Shown: piece after piece, positions 13,732-22,509 of the stretch
How positions within the stretch are numbered: the stretch's first letter is position 1
How the letters are laid out: each line of letters opens with the position of its first letter
Virus record (IMG/VR): IMGVR_UViG_3300023181_000028
Coordinates: 1 to 64,000 of that record
Strand: one strand, 5' to 3'
Source of the DNA: a virus
DNA: 64,000 nt
The notes under the pieces: generated by a model
The model's input: only the letters and a program-made list of their open reading frames with translations
What the model was told of the DNA's origin: nothing
Database searches by the model: none
Made by a program: the position numbers and the translations under genes

Positions 13732-15144
13732 ATGCAAGAAGCACATAGTCTGGATATGCAGACAAAACTATTGGGGGTGTACATGGGTAATCCCGATGCA
13801 TTCTCTCATGTAGAAAACTTATTCAAATCAAACATCTTCACCACAACTATCTATAAACACTGTTTTAAGATCATTACAGCGTATCATGCCAAGAATATAA
13901 AGTCTGATATGAATATTATCTTAAACGCTCTTATAAAGGCTGGAATAGATAAAAAAGAGGCTGCTATGTCAGTGTCTAAGTTAGATGTTTACACCCACCT
14001 ATCCGCCGGACAAATAGCTGAATATGTTACATCCCTATTTGAAGAAGCCCTTACAAATGATCTTGTTCCCTTTATCGAGAATGTTGCCTCCACTACAAAC
14101 CCACAGAATGTATTTGAGAAGATAGGGGAGTTGAAGGATAAGATTAATCGCGTGGAGTTGACGGTTAATAACGTTAGCAAGGAAGTGAGTATTAAGACTC
14201 AGTTTAAAGAGGCGGTTAACAGAATTAAGAATTTAAAGACGGGTAAAATAGAACAAGCTGGATTTAGCTGGGGTATACCCTCTTTAGACAAAAAAACTCT
14301 TGGAATAGTTCAGGGGATCAACATTGTCGCGGCATCAAAAGGCGGTGGAAAATCCTCAATTTTGATAAATATTATCGTGGAGAACGTTGTAAAAAAACAA
14401 CTTCCTATGTTATTTTTCTCTATGGAGATGACTGCAATTGAAGTGCTAACAAATGTGATCGCTAACGTGCGTAGGATTAATTCTAAAGCACTTAGAACCG
14501 GACAAGTTGACGAGAATGACTTAATTGATATTGAAGCCATAGAGGGCAGATTAAATGAATCTTTTGTCATTGACCCCACCGGCGGAATAACCCACCAATA
14601 TTTTAAAGCGAAAGCAAGGGCGTTTAGAAAGGCTAATAATATACCAGATAATGAAACTATATTAGTGGCACTAGATTATTTGGGACTTATGAAAAATACA
14701 CCGGACGAGGCCAAGATGACTAAGGAAGAGAAGATAGAGCAAATATGCACCGAATTAATGTGTAGCTGCAAGGATGAAAATATCGCTTTAGTTAAACTTG
14801 CTCAATTCGGAAGAGAACTAGACAGGCGCGGTAATGATAGCTACGCAGTTAAAAACGATTCGGATAAACTAAGAGCTTTACGTCCTAAAATGAGCGATCT
14901 TAAGGGTTCCTCTGCAATTGAAAGTAATGCGGTTACTATTCTTTTACTATACAGACCTAGTTATTATGGGATATTAGAGTCGGACGGGAAAGACTTTCGC
15001 GGACTTTGCGAGATAAACATAGCAAAAGGACGGTACGTGAATCCTGAGCCTGTATATGTGAAATTCAAAGGAGAATATTCTTTATTTCAGGATATTGAAG
15101 AGAGTGAATCGGCAATACAATCAACAGAAGAACCTCCCTTTTAA
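13732..15144 (+). CDS. DnaB-like replicative helicase (SF4)
   Basis: 470 residues, the normal length for DnaB. N-terminal DnaB-type helical domain (about residues 1-120), then a linker. Walker A is ASKGGGKSS (201-209), Walker B is VALDYLGLM (about residues 308-316), and the late SDLKGSSAIESNA motif of DnaB C-terminal domains follows. It unwinds DNA at the replication fork as a hexameric ring. It ends just before an early-type promoter (15150), so the next genes are a separate unit. Confidence 0.88.
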   Translation: MQEAHSLDMQTKLLGVYMGNPDAFSHVENLFKSNIFTTTIYKHCFKIITAYHAKNIKSDMNIILNALIKAGIDKKEAAMSVSKLDVYTHLSAGQIAEYVTSLFEEALTNDLVPFIENVASTTNPQNVFEKIGELKDKINRVELTVNNVSKEVSIKTQFKEAVNRIKNLKTGKIEQAGFSWGIPSLDKKTLGIVQGINIVAASKGGGKSSILINIIVENVVKKQLPMLFFSMEMTAIEVLTNVIANVRRINSKALRTGQVDENDLIDIEAIEGRLNESFVIDPTGGITHQYFKAKARAFRKANNIPDNETILVALDYLGLMKNTPDEAKMTKEEKIEQICTELMCSCKDENIALVKLAQFGRELDRRGNDSYAVKNDSDKLRALRPKMSDLKGSSAIESNAVTILLLYRPSYYGILESDGKDFRGLCEINIAKGRYVNPEPVYVKFKGEYSLFQDIEESESAIQSTEEPPF

Positions 15145-15149
15145 AATAA

Positions 15150-15189
15150 TTGCAAAATAATGCAACCTTATTCTTTTTATCACGTTTAA
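15150..15189 (+). promoter_or_regulatory. Early-type promoter with TTGCA palindrome
   Basis: TTGCA-N6-TGCAA (15150-15165) runs into TGCAACCTT (15161-15169). A 13-nt spacer and CGTTTAA (15183-15189) follow. The CG is 25 nt before the ATG at 15208. Confidence 0.7.
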
Positions 15190-15207
15190 CTTATAAAATA
15201 ACCAACT

Positions 15208-15681
15208 ATGTTTAAAATATACAAACACAAACAAACCGGAAAAGCTATTAGGGCTATTCAAGTGACAAATGACTTCACTATAAACAAAGCATTCTCAGAA
15301 TTAGACCTTACAGGGCATAAGTTTAATATAGGTGACTATGTTATTGAGAATCCTAAGATGTCTCCCGGCAGAACCATATCTATTATGACTGCCGAGGAAT
15401 TTGAGGCTAATTATCAGGAAATGGATAGCAAAGAAGCCTCTGAATTATTAAGCGGCGGATGTTCACCTGTATTAACTTATAAAGTTGAGAATAGCAGACA
15501 GATTGCAGAGATCAGATATAACACTGAATCTAAAACTCTGGAAGTGGACTTTAAAACCGGAAAGACTTATGAGTACTACGAAGTGCCTAAGGATGTGTTT
15601 GAGGGTGTGAGACTAGCTGAGTCTGCTGGCAAGTTCTTTAATTCAAATATTAAATCAAACTTTCAATACAAACAAATCTAA
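15208..15681 (+). CDS. KTSC-domain protein
   Basis: The C-terminal ~65 residues (IRYNTESKTLEVDFKTGKTYEYYEVPKDVFEGV...FFNSNIKSNFQYKQI) match the KTSC pattern: beta strands, 'YEYYEVP', an Ala/Ser-rich helix and a final 'FNSxIK'. The family is associated with RNA or nucleotide processing. The N-terminal half is unassigned. It is the first gene of its transcription unit. Confidence 0.75.
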   Translation: MFKIYKHKQTGKAIRAIQVTNDFTINKAFSELDLTGHKFNIGDYVIENPKMSPGRTISIMTAEEFEANYQEMDSKEASELLSGGCSPVLTYKVENSRQIAEIRYNTESKTLEVDFKTGKTYEYYEVPKDVFEGVRLAESAGKFFNSNIKSNFQYKQI

Positions 15682-15692
15682 AACCATAAACT

Positions 15693-16508
15693 ATGTTCAA
15701 TTTATTTAAGAAACTTAACCCCGCTAAGACAGAAACTATCTCAACTCCAATTTCAGGAATCGAATCGGCAATACCTTCATATCCAAAAGATGTGATTCAG
15801 ATTCACCATGAATTTAATACTGCCGCCGACTCTCTTATTGTAGAGGCAAATGTTATTATTTCAGAAGCCGCAACTAAAGATGTTAAAAAAGTAAGCAGAT
15901 TAGAGGCTTTAGGATTCAAACAGGCTGGACAAGTGACAGAATTAAAGCCTTTGATTCAAAAAGCAGAATTAAGTAAAGAGCAATTAGAATTATTGGCTTA
16001 TTATCGCAGAGAATATCCATTCAATAAATTCATTACAGAAGATCAGGTTAAAAACATTTGCCATAAATGGAACTTGGTTTGCGGAGAAGTTAACAGATTT
16101 AAAGGATTTGTTCCTGAAAAGAACCTTAAAGAAATTGAGAATTTTGTTATAAAAAATAATGATTCGGACGTTTATTTATACGCCTTTGGATCGCAGTTTT
16201 ATACTGAATCCGAATGTATTGAATTAGGCTATTGGGAAAGAAATTTTGATGAATACACTTCTTATAAAAAAGACCCTCAAAACACAAAAAGTACCAGATT
16301 TCAAATAAAATCTTCTACTCTTCAAATTTGCGCTCCTGTAAAAGATATGGATATAAGAGGATTAGAACTTGTAGAAGGGTATAAACTTCAAAAGAAACAT
16401 ATACCTGATCCGGTAGTACTTCAACCTGTGAAAGGCGGTTATCTTATCCTTACGGCTTGGGGTGACGAGGCAAGTGATGAAAATGTTGTTAACTCTATAA
16501 ACAATTAA
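15693..16508 (+). CDS. Unknown early protein (271 aa)
   Basis: A long protein with a helical N-terminal half, a cysteine-bearing middle (ICHKWNLVCGEVNRFKGFVPEKN) and a beta-rich C-terminal half (IKSSTLQICAPVKDMD...VLQPVKGGYLILTAWGDEASDEN). The GGYLILTAWG end seems familiar from Bacteroidota phage proteins. I cannot assign a function. It is co-directional and closely spaced with neighbours. Confidence 0.6.
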   Translation: MFNLFKKLNPAKTETISTPISGIESAIPSYPKDVIQIHHEFNTAADSLIVEANVIISEAATKDVKKVSRLEALGFKQAGQVTELKPLIQKAELSKEQLELLAYYRREYPFNKFITEDQVKNICHKWNLVCGEVNRFKGFVPEKNLKEIENFVIKNNDSDVYLYAFGSQFYTESECIELGYWERNFDEYTSYKKDPQNTKSTRFQIKSSTLQICAPVKDMDIRGLELVEGYKLQKKHIPDPVVLQPVKGGYLILTAWGDEASDENVVNSINN

Positions 16509-16510
16509 TC

Positions 16511-17518
16511 ATGAACCAAGAATTAATAACATCTAATCCAAAGTTGGCAAAAGACCTTGCTATTGTCACTGAATTAAAAACTCAATTAGACGAAGCCGCA
16601 AGCCAATTAAGCCTCATTAAGGTGGTGGACACAGGTACACTATCAGTGGCACAACAAAACATCTCTAAAGCCACGCAATTAGTGAATTTTGTGGAAGAGA
16701 AACGTGTGATTATTAAGGAGCCTTACTTATCCGCCGGAAAACTTGTAGACAAAACTTGTAAAGACTTAGTGGAAGAACTTGTTAAGTCTATCGCAGGAGC
16801 CAAGAAACAGATATTAGAATGGGAAGCTGCCCGAAAAGCAGAAGAAGCCGCTAAACAAGCAGAGATTGATCGTGTTGCCGCCGAAGAGAAAGCTAAACTA
16901 CAAGCAGAAGCAGATCGTAAACAAGCCATTCAAGACTACATCACAGATGTAATGGTACCAAAGCTTATTAAAATGACTGAGCAATGCACAACTGTGGAAC
17001 TCTGCGAAAAGGCTTTGAATAACATCAATGCTAATTTCAAACCAAAAGAATATTTTGAACACCTGGCGGATCATGCTTATGATATCAAAGACAGATATGT
17101 TGAGATTATTAAGTCCAAAAAAACTCAATTAGAGAGCGCTGACACACTTTCTGACTCAGAGAAGGAATTAGCCAAGCAGAAGCAGGAAATGGCCGAGGAG
17201 AAGGCTAGAATGGCGGAGAGAGAAGCTAAAGTTAAAGCCGCTGAGGACAAGATCAAATTAGAGAACGAACAGAAGCAAAAAGATTTAGAAGCGGAAGAGG
17301 CTAAGAGATTAGCAGAACAAATGTCTTCCCTGAATAAGACTAAAGGCATTCGTTACAATTGGGGATTTGAATTAGCGGATATTAAGAAGGTTCCGGCGGA
17401 ATGGTTAACTATTGATGAAGCTAAAGTTAAATCCTATATCAAAGAGAATAAGGATAGCCTTAAAGAGGGAGTTGTCAACGGAGTTAAATTTATTAAAACA
17501 CCATCAGTGACAGCGTAA
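16511..17518 (+). CDS. Helical/coiled-coil protein (335 aa), DUF1351-like layout
   Basis: Long helices rich in Ala, Glu and Lys (about residues 95-145 and 205-285) dominate. Such proteins in phage operons are often DUF1351-like, of unknown function and found near recombination genes. The C-terminus (WLTIDEAKVKSYIKENKDSLKEGVVNGVKF) is typical of that family's end. The assignment is tentative. It ends 1 nt before the next gene. Confidence 0.5.
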   Translation: MNQELITSNPKLAKDLAIVTELKTQLDEAASQLSLIKVVDTGTLSVAQQNISKATQLVNFVEEKRVIIKEPYLSAGKLVDKTCKDLVEELVKSIAGAKKQILEWEAARKAEEAAKQAEIDRVAAEEKAKLQAEADRKQAIQDYITDVMVPKLIKMTEQCTTVELCEKALNNINANFKPKEYFEHLADHAYDIKDRYVEIIKSKKTQLESADTLSDSEKELAKQKQEMAEEKARMAEREAKVKAAEDKIKLENEQKQKDLEAEEAKRLAEQMSSLNKTKGIRYNWGFELADIKKVPAEWLTIDEAKVKSYIKENKDSLKEGVVNGVKFIKTPSVTA

Positions 17519-17794
17519 ATGCCTAAACGCCTCTTTATACCCCCTGAGTTATTAGCCCTTAATCCTACGCTTGAATTAAAGGAAATAAGGGCTATTATAC
17601 AGGTGATATTTAAGTCTAAAAATAATATCCTCAGGAACTCTACAATAGTGGATATAAAGATTCCGGGAATAGGCAGGATTAAATCTCATGGGAATAAGAA
17701 GAAGAACAATAGTAAAGCATTAACAAAAGACAAGCGGCGAAAACGACTTGAAAGAAGGAAAAAAGAACTAACAATTGAATATTTATTATTTTAA
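17519..17794 (+). CDS. Small basic protein (91 aa), possible HU/IHF-like
   Basis: The middle shows ILRNSTIVDIKIPGIGRIKSHGNKK, similar to the beta-arm region of HU/IHF DNA-bending proteins (hydrophobic strand, Gly-x-Gly-x-hydrophobic turn, then basic residues). The final third is Lys/Arg-rich (TKDKRRKRLERRKKEL). A DNA-binding architectural role is plausible. The resemblance is partial and unproven. Confidence 0.45.
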   Translation: MPKRLFIPPELLALNPTLELKEIRAIIQVIFKSKNNILRNSTIVDIKIPGIGRIKSHGNKKKNNSKALTKDKRRKRLERRKKELTIEYLLF

Positions 17795-17806
17795 AAAACA
17801 ACAAAC

Positions 17807-17992
17807 ATGACAAAACAAGAAGCTATTTCAGCAATTTACAATGGTAATTTAGTGGAATGTACAAAGGAACAGTATCCAGAAATAAGAACCGCTTTACAAG
17901 ATAAAGCAGGAGAAATGGTTGATTCAGGAGACGGATTAAGGGCAATGATGATGTTAGAAGAAGTGAGAAGGTTAGATAAATTATATAACTAA
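17807..17992 (+). CDS. Small protein (61 aa)
   Basis: A helical acidic protein (MTKQEAISAIYNGNLVECTKEQYPEIRTAL...MMMLEEVRRLDKLYN). It is the last gene before the variant early promoter at 17994. The function is unknown. Confidence 0.5.
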   Translation: MTKQEAISAIYNGNLVECTKEQYPEIRTALQDKAGEMVDSGDGLRAMMMLEEVRRLDKLYN

Positions 17993-17993
17993 C

Positions 17994-18038
17994 TTGCAAA
18001 ATAATACAATGTTGCATATATTTACAAACAAATACATA
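17994..18038 (+). promoter_or_regulatory. Degenerate early-type promoter before the SSB-like gene
   Basis: TTGCA-N6-TACAA, then TACAATGTT, a 13-nt stretch and AACAAAT. The palindrome is almost kept but the CG box is lost. It lies 20-65 nt upstream of the ATG at 18060. The motif is weak but the position fits. Confidence 0.35.
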
Positions 18039-18059
18039 AACCAATAAAACAAAACAATT

Positions 18060-18842
18060 ATGCCAAGAGAAAATCCAAACGGAGATCGTTTACAAAATCC
18101 TGCAAAATTTTTCTACTCGTGGAGTTCCGATGACGGATGCTTCAAGTATTACGACAAGGAAACTAAGAAAAATGTCAGCGTAGAAGTGACAGCTAAGAAG
18201 CCTTTTGTCTTCCTGCCATTAGATGTTCTTTCAACAGTTAAAGGTTACTGCGAAGCGGATAAATCAGGTTATACAGCCAACGAAGTTCGCGATATCACTA
18301 AAGATATTCTAACAGTTAATACGTGGAGTAACGGTAAGTCAAACCTAAAAGCCTCAGGAATCTGGTCTAACATAAAAGATAAAATCAAAGCTGGCGGAGG
18401 TAAATTCTCAGTTAGTATTTACGCGGCAATGAAAAGCTCAGATGGATTTGATATTGTAAACATCCAAATGTACGGAGCCGCGCTTAACGCATGGATTGAC
18501 CATGCCAAAGAGAACAATATTTATGAAAGCGCCATTGCTATTCGTAAAAGTGAAGAGAAGAAGAAAGGAAAGATTGTATGGACTGTGCCAGTATTAGAGA
18601 AGCTAGATGTTACGCAAAAGACTGATGATGCTGCCGGAGAGCTTCAAAAAGAATTAAAGGTGTATCACACAGCCTATTTTGCTAAGAATGCTTCTAGTGT
18701 CCCGCAAACGGCTCAGGAAGAGACTAAATCGGAACCTGCTAAGGAAACTAAGTCAGGTAGATCTTCAAAGAAAGAAGAGCCGGAAGAGGAACAGGCTATG
18801 GATATTGATTTGGGTGAAGATATAGACGAAGTTCCGTGGTAA
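18060..18842 (+). CDS. Single-stranded DNA-binding protein (SSB-like)
   Basis: 260 residues. The N-terminal part (FFYSWSSDDGCFKYYDKETKKNVSVEV...) has the beta-rich look of an OB-fold. The C-terminus is an acidic tail after a Pro/Lys/Glu linker, ending DIDLGEDIDEVPW. It recalls the acidic, hydrophobic-ending tails by which SSBs recruit partner proteins. It would coat single-stranded DNA during replication. The SSB call rests on layout and context. Confidence 0.6.
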   Translation: MPRENPNGDRLQNPAKFFYSWSSDDGCFKYYDKETKKNVSVEVTAKKPFVFLPLDVLSTVKGYCEADKSGYTANEVRDITKDILTVNTWSNGKSNLKASGIWSNIKDKIKAGGGKFSVSIYAAMKSSDGFDIVNIQMYGAALNAWIDHAKENNIYESAIAIRKSEEKKKGKIVWTVPVLEKLDVTQKTDDAAGELQKELKVYHTAYFAKNASSVPQTAQEETKSEPAKETKSGRSSKKEEPEEEQAMDIDLGEDIDEVPW

Positions 18843-18843
18843 T

Positions 18844-19290
18844 ATGAACCTAGACATTAAACATCATGGTAGGATAGTAGACGGCAAAAAGCAGTACTAC
18901 AACCGTGAACTATACATGGATCAGATAGCCGCGCTGAATGGTAAAGAATTTGTAGAGATCATTAAGGAGAAGCACGTTAAGCCCTCCACAGATCAACATG
19001 GATACTATCGCGCGGCTATCCTTATCACTTGCTATAAAACAGAAATGTTTAATTCTCTGGATAATAAAGATTGTGTACACGATGACTACTTCGCCCCTAA
19101 ATTCTTAGGTTATTACAAGCCCGTTACAGTGAGCGGAAGGACAACCGAGCATTTCAAAGTGCGGAGTCTGGCCGATCTGAATAAGGATGAAATGACTGAA
19201 TTTATTAATAGAGTTTTGGCGGAGTGTGAAGAATTGGGAATAAGCTGCCCTCAGCCTGAGGAATATTACCAAAAATATTATCAACGATGA
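18844..19290 (+). CDS. NinB-like recombination protein candidate
   Basis: This protein carries the segment KVRSLADLNKDEMTEFINRVLAECEELGISCPQPEEYY (about residues 103-142), close to the end of the lambda NinB/YbcN pattern of 'R-S-x-x-x-L-x-x-x-E-M-x-x-F-I...ECEELGI-x-x-P-x-P'. NinB-type proteins are single-strand-binding recombination mediators. Position after the SSB-like gene agrees. No direct family match was checked. Confidence 0.55.
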   Translation: MNLDIKHHGRIVDGKKQYYNRELYMDQIAALNGKEFVEIIKEKHVKPSTDQHGYYRAAILITCYKTEMFNSLDNKDCVHDDYFAPKFLGYYKPVTVSGRTTEHFKVRSLADLNKDEMTEFINRVLAECEELGISCPQPEEYYQKYYQR

Positions 19291-19592
19291 AAATAGAAAA
19301 GTACTCATTTAAGCGCCACTATGTAAAGTCTTATAATAAGTGGCAATATAAGGTTGCAAAATTAGCTAAGTTGACATTAAAGGAATCTTTTTATGTAGAA
19401 TTAGATTTCTTTACTAATGGCGATATTAAATGTGGGGACGTTGTAAGATTTGACAACCATTTACAGGCTAGGATAGAAGAGAAGATTGGAGATAAATGTA
19501 AATGCTTCTTTTTTACAGAAATTCCCGTGAATGAATTTGATTACGTATTCAATTCAGTATATGTAATAGCACGAATGTTTAACGAATATTAA
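19287..19592 (+). CDS. Hypothetical protein (101 aa)
   Basis: A beta-rich small protein (YVELDFFTNGDIKCGDVVRFDNHLQARIEEKIGDKCKCFFFTEIP), with start overlapping the previous stop by 4 nt. It is probably a small structured protein of unknown role. Confidence 0.5.
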   Translation: MKIEKYSFKRHYVKSYNKWQYKVAKLAKLTLKESFYVELDFFTNGDIKCGDVVRFDNHLQARIEEKIGDKCKCFFFTEIPVNEFDYVFNSVYVIARMFNEY

Positions 19593-19604
19593 ATCTCAAA
19601 AACT

Positions 19605-19844
19605 ATGGCAATAGTAAAAGACAGTTACACTCACACTGTAACACACAACAAAAAGAAACTGGCAATAACAGTGAATGTTTATGATGAACCATGTCTACGC
19701 AATCAGGTGAATGATTTTCACACCCATGTACATGTGAGTCATTTAGGCAAAACATGGGGAGAATGCTTCCTTCCTGAGCCAGTGGAAAATCCTGAGCAAA
19801 CCGCGCGGGAAACTATTAAAATACTAGACAAAATTAAACTGTGA
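19605..19844 (+). CDS. Hypothetical protein (79 aa)
   Basis: A beta-rich protein (IVKDSYTHTVTHNKKKLAITVNVYDEP) with two histidines in HTHVHVSHLG. It is coupled to the next gene by a GTGA overlap. The function is unknown. Confidence 0.5.
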   Translation: MAIVKDSYTHTVTHNKKKLAITVNVYDEPCLRNQVNDFHTHVHVSHLGKTWGECFLPEPVENPEQTARETIKILDKIKL

Positions 19845-20179
19845 ACTTAACAAAGAACCCTAGATTAAGGGAGAAGATACTTGAGCGTCTTAAAGAACTG
19901 GATTACACCCAAAGCTTTCTTATTAAGGATGCCTCGGAGAGAAACATGGATATTAAGCCTGAGAGACTTTCCCGATATCTAAAGAACAAATCCGGCGGAT
20001 TAACAGAAGATCAATTGTTATGGGTGGCTACAAGACTAGGTATATTCCTTAACATTAACTTTGGAAACTTAGTTGTGGAAGAGGGAGTGGCTAAGTTTGT
20101 TATCCCGCCTTACAATGAATTAGAGATAATTAAAAAATTGAAATTAATATTTCCACCTAAAATTAAAACAGATGATTAA
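19841..20179 (+). CDS. Small HTH-like regulator (112 aa)
   Basis: Start is GTG 19841 in the stop of the previous gene (GTGA). The N-terminal half (REKILERLKELDYTQSFLIKDASERNMDIKPERLSRYLKNKSGG) has the length and hydrophobic pattern of a lambda-repressor-like HTH followed by 'LTEDQLLWVATRLGIFLNINFG'. It is a likely early regulator or replication accessory. No cognate DNA site is evident. Confidence 0.5.
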   Translation: MNLTKNPRLREKILERLKELDYTQSFLIKDASERNMDIKPERLSRYLKNKSGGLTEDQLLWVATRLGIFLNINFGNLVVEEGVAKFVIPPYNELEIIKKLKLIFPPKIKTDD

Positions 20180-20540
20180 CATTTATGTAGTACTGGCAAT
20201 TCTATTCATCCATTGGATAGCGGATTTTATTTGTCAAAATGATTGGCAGGCTAAGAATAAGAGCAAGCGATTAGACGCTTTGTTATTACATACATTGACG
20301 TATAGCATGATATGGTTTATTCCTTGCGTGGCATACATTTGCGAAAACAAACATAATTTTAGTTATTTCTTTTTCATCCCAATTACATTTGTTTGCCACA
20401 CAATTACCGATTACTTCACAAGTAGATTAAATTCAAAGCTTTGGTCGGAAGGTAAGATTCATTGGTTCTTTGTAAGTGTTGGATTCGATCAAATCCTCCA
20501 CTACGTTCAATTATTATTAACCTATCAATTACTTAAATAA
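20172..20540 (+). CDS. DUF3307-type membrane protein
   Basis: Hydrophobic segments at about residues 4-19, 43-60, 68-84 and near the end. The signature residues of DUF3307 are visible: HWIADFICQNDWQAKNK near the start, H39 and H77 in hydrophobic helices, and DQILHYVQ near the end. It is an inner-membrane protein of unknown role, often near phage replication genes. It overlaps its upstream neighbour by 8 nt. Confidence 0.7.
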   Translation: MINIYVVLAILFIHWIADFICQNDWQAKNKSKRLDALLLHTLTYSMIWFIPCVAYICENKHNFSYFFFIPITFVCHTITDYFTSRLNSKLWSEGKIHWFFVSVGFDQILHYVQLLLTYQLLK

Positions 20541-20749
20541 TGGGATTTTTTAATTTTGATTCCGACGAGGATAGTGATTTCAGGAAATATTCTGAAAAAT
20601 ATAAAGAGATAACAGGAATTGAATATAGCGGGGATAATATTCACGATCTTAAGCGTCGAATAGAATCTGAAATTGACGGAGGATGGACTTCAATGAGGGA
20701 AGAAGGTAATTTAAATGAACTTTTAAGTAAAATAAAAGACAATGAGTAA
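20540..20749 (+). CDS. Small acidic protein (69 aa)
   Basis: Starts MGFFNFDSDEDSDFRK, acidic throughout, no motif. It overlaps both neighbours by 1-8 nt. Confidence 0.5.
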   Translation: MGFFNFDSDEDSDFRKYSEKYKEITGIEYSGDNIHDLKRRIESEIDGGWTSMREEGNLNELLSKIKDNE

Positions 20750-21071
20750 TTTTAGATGGCAGGCATTTAAGTCAACGGTTAAAGCGTGGTTCAATTTTAA
20801 TTTTACGCACTGGATTAATCATTACTATTTAATCAAAGGGAATTTAGAAAGAGAAGATGCGAGGCTTAAAAAAGAAGAACTTGATAAAAAACTAACTGAT
20901 GATAATTTTGCTGCCATTGTAAGGGATTTCTCATTTGAAGATAGCAAAGATCCGAAAATGACAGATTCATATAGGTGGGTTAGAAAAGAAGAAGAGGATG
21001 AAAATAACCACTTCTTTAAATTGTACGGAAAAAGTTATTGGTTTCATGTATTTAAAAGCAAAAAAAGATAA
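20742..21071 (+). CDS. Hypothetical protein (109 aa)
   Basis: Starts with a basic aromatic stretch (WQAFKSTVKAWFNFNFTHWINHYYL), then charged helices. It is coupled with the resolvase gene that follows (1 nt overlap). Unknown. Confidence 0.5.
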   Translation: MSNFRWQAFKSTVKAWFNFNFTHWINHYYLIKGNLEREDARLKKEELDKKLTDDNFAAIVRDFSFEDSKDPKMTDSYRWVRKEEEDENNHFFKLYGKSYWFHVFKSKKR

Positions 21072-21658
21072 TGGCGAAGAAACCAAGTAATAATTTCACT
21101 GAGGAGTTTTTTATTCAAAAGGGATTTTTACCTGATGGAAAAGGTGGGTGGAGTAGAGGTCCAATTGCATCCGAATACATACGTGAAAAGAAAGGAGAGT
21201 TAATTGCTAAAGAAAAGGTTATTGAAACTCCCGATTTTACAATTAAACCTGTGACTGAGTGGTGGATCGGCACACAGGTTCCATCAAAAAAGAACTGCCA
21301 GCAATTATTCGTTACAAGAACCAAACTAGGCAAGTATATACCAGGAACAACTACATCACAACGCTATAAAGATTACATTACAGCCACTAAAAACTATTGG
21401 ACTGCGTTCGGCAAGGAATTTAGAAAATCCGTCCTTTTATTAGGCTTAAAAGAGCCGCTTCACGTAGAGTTTACATTCGTAAGGTCAACTCAACAAGTTA
21501 TGGATTACGTGGGGCCTTTAGAGTCCGTACAGGATATTATGCAGGATTATGATTGGATAGACGGGGACGACTACAAGAGATTAAAGCCTTTCTTAGGAGA
21601 TATAGAGGTGGATAATAACAATCCGGGAGTACGTATTAAACTTTTAACCAACAAATAA
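21071..21658 (+). CDS. RusA-like Holliday-junction resolvase
   Basis: Contains VPSKKNCQQLF (about residues 76-86) and a later DYVGPLESVQDIMQDYDWIDGDDYKRLKP. These are the two halves of the RusA signature: basic/Asn loop, then Asp-rich 'DxxN...VQDxM...D' catalytic segment. The family resolves branched recombination or replication intermediates by nicking them. At 195 residues it is a little long (extra N-terminal ~50 residues). It sits in the replication operon. Confidence 0.75.
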   Translation: MAKKPSNNFTEEFFIQKGFLPDGKGGWSRGPIASEYIREKKGELIAKEKVIETPDFTIKPVTEWWIGTQVPSKKNCQQLFVTRTKLGKYIPGTTTSQRYKDYITATKNYWTAFGKEFRKSVLLLGLKEPLHVEFTFVRSTQQVMDYVGPLESVQDIMQDYDWIDGDDYKRLKPFLGDIEVDNNNPGVRIKLLTNK

Positions 21659-21659
21659 T

Positions 21660-21836
21660 ATGAAAACAATCTATTTTAAAAACGGAACAAGTGTTAAGGT
21701 GCCGCAAGTAATAGTTAATTCTATATTTACCAAAAAAAATCTCGGACAGGCTACAAATGTTTTCGAGTCGTTTAGCGAAGATTCTGTAAATATAGACCTT
21801 GTGATTAATGTAAATGAAATAAGTCACGTTGAGTAA
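21660..21836 (+). CDS. Small protein (58 aa)
   Basis: ATG 21660 opens 58 codons (MKTIYFKNGTSVKVPQVIVNSIFTK...EISHVE). Its TAA overlaps the ATG of the next gene (21836). Beta-strand-rich start, no motif. The tight TAATG coupling supports it. Confidence 0.65.
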   Translation: MKTIYFKNGTSVKVPQVIVNSIFTKKNLGQATNVFESFSEDSVNIDLVINVNEISHVE

Positions 21837-22255
21837 TGGGAGAGTTCCGGCCATATCCAAAACAAGGCGCTAAACCAAAGAAAGAACCCAAGCCTCTTAA
21901 AAGAACTGCTATTAAGAAGAAGGTTAAAAGCACCGGAGAAAAATCAGTTTTCGAAGAGGTCCTAGACGATATCCCTTATGACGGGCCGACAAGATGTTTT
22001 GTATGTAATAAGCAGATATCAGTGGTGACGCATCATAATTTTAGCCATATTTTGAGCAAAGGGAAGTATCCATTGTTCCGCCTTAAGCCTGAAAATATTA
22101 AAATTATGTGTTTTAATTTCGTGGCGGTTAACGGAGACCAGGGATGCCATTATAACTATGATTTTAAGCCTCGTAGCGAACTTAAAGAAGAGATGTGGCA
22201 AAAGGTGTTTGAATTAGAGGAACGGCTTAAGAATGAATATAAACAACTAAAATAA
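21836..22255 (+). CDS. NinG/HNH-like recombination protein
   Basis: A Lys-rich N-terminus (PKKEPKPLKRTAIKKKVK) is followed by a Zn-type core: CFVCNKQ...HHNFSHILSKGKYP.F.RLKPENIKIMC...GCHYNYD. This is the CxxC...HH...C...CH layout of NinG/HNH-type phage nucleases. A role in recombination is likely. The basic tail suggests DNA contact. Confidence 0.65.
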   Translation: MGEFRPYPKQGAKPKKEPKPLKRTAIKKKVKSTGEKSVFEEVLDDIPYDGPTRCFVCNKQISVVTHHNFSHILSKGKYPLFRLKPENIKIMCFNFVAVNGDQGCHYNYDFKPRSELKEEMWQKVFELEERLKNEYKQLK

Positions 22256-22260
22256 CTAAC

Positions 22261-22509
22261 ATGAGAAACAGGACTCCAAGAAAAACAAAAAAGCAATTAG
22301 GTAAAATGTTAATAATTTACGATAGAGCAGTGCTGCCGATTAACTTATCAATGTTAGACGTTCTAAATAGATTTAAAGACCACAAAGTTTTAGAGTGGGA
22401 CTCAAGTGCGGCTGGTAACGTTAGTTGCATGAATATAATGAGTAGGCCAGTAATAATGAATTATAGGAAAGGATTTCAAATAAAAAACAATTCCTTACAA
22501 AATCTGTAA
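22261..22509 (+). CDS. Small protein (82 aa) ending in an operator
   Basis: A basic protein of unknown fold. Its last codons (…SLQNL*) are TTA CAA AAT CTG TAA, the operator half-sites themselves. The first half of operator pair 2 is therefore read through as protein. The function is unknown. Confidence 0.55.
   Translation: MRNRTPRKTKKQLGKMLIIYDRAVLPINLSMLDVLNRFKDHKVLEWDSSAAGNVSCMNIMSRPVIMNYRKGFQIKNNSLQNL

Noticed and set aside
19345-19360. AAGGTTGCA match inside the gene 19287-19592 as a minus-strand early promoter
   Set aside because: It lies inside a coding region and has no CG at the required distance.
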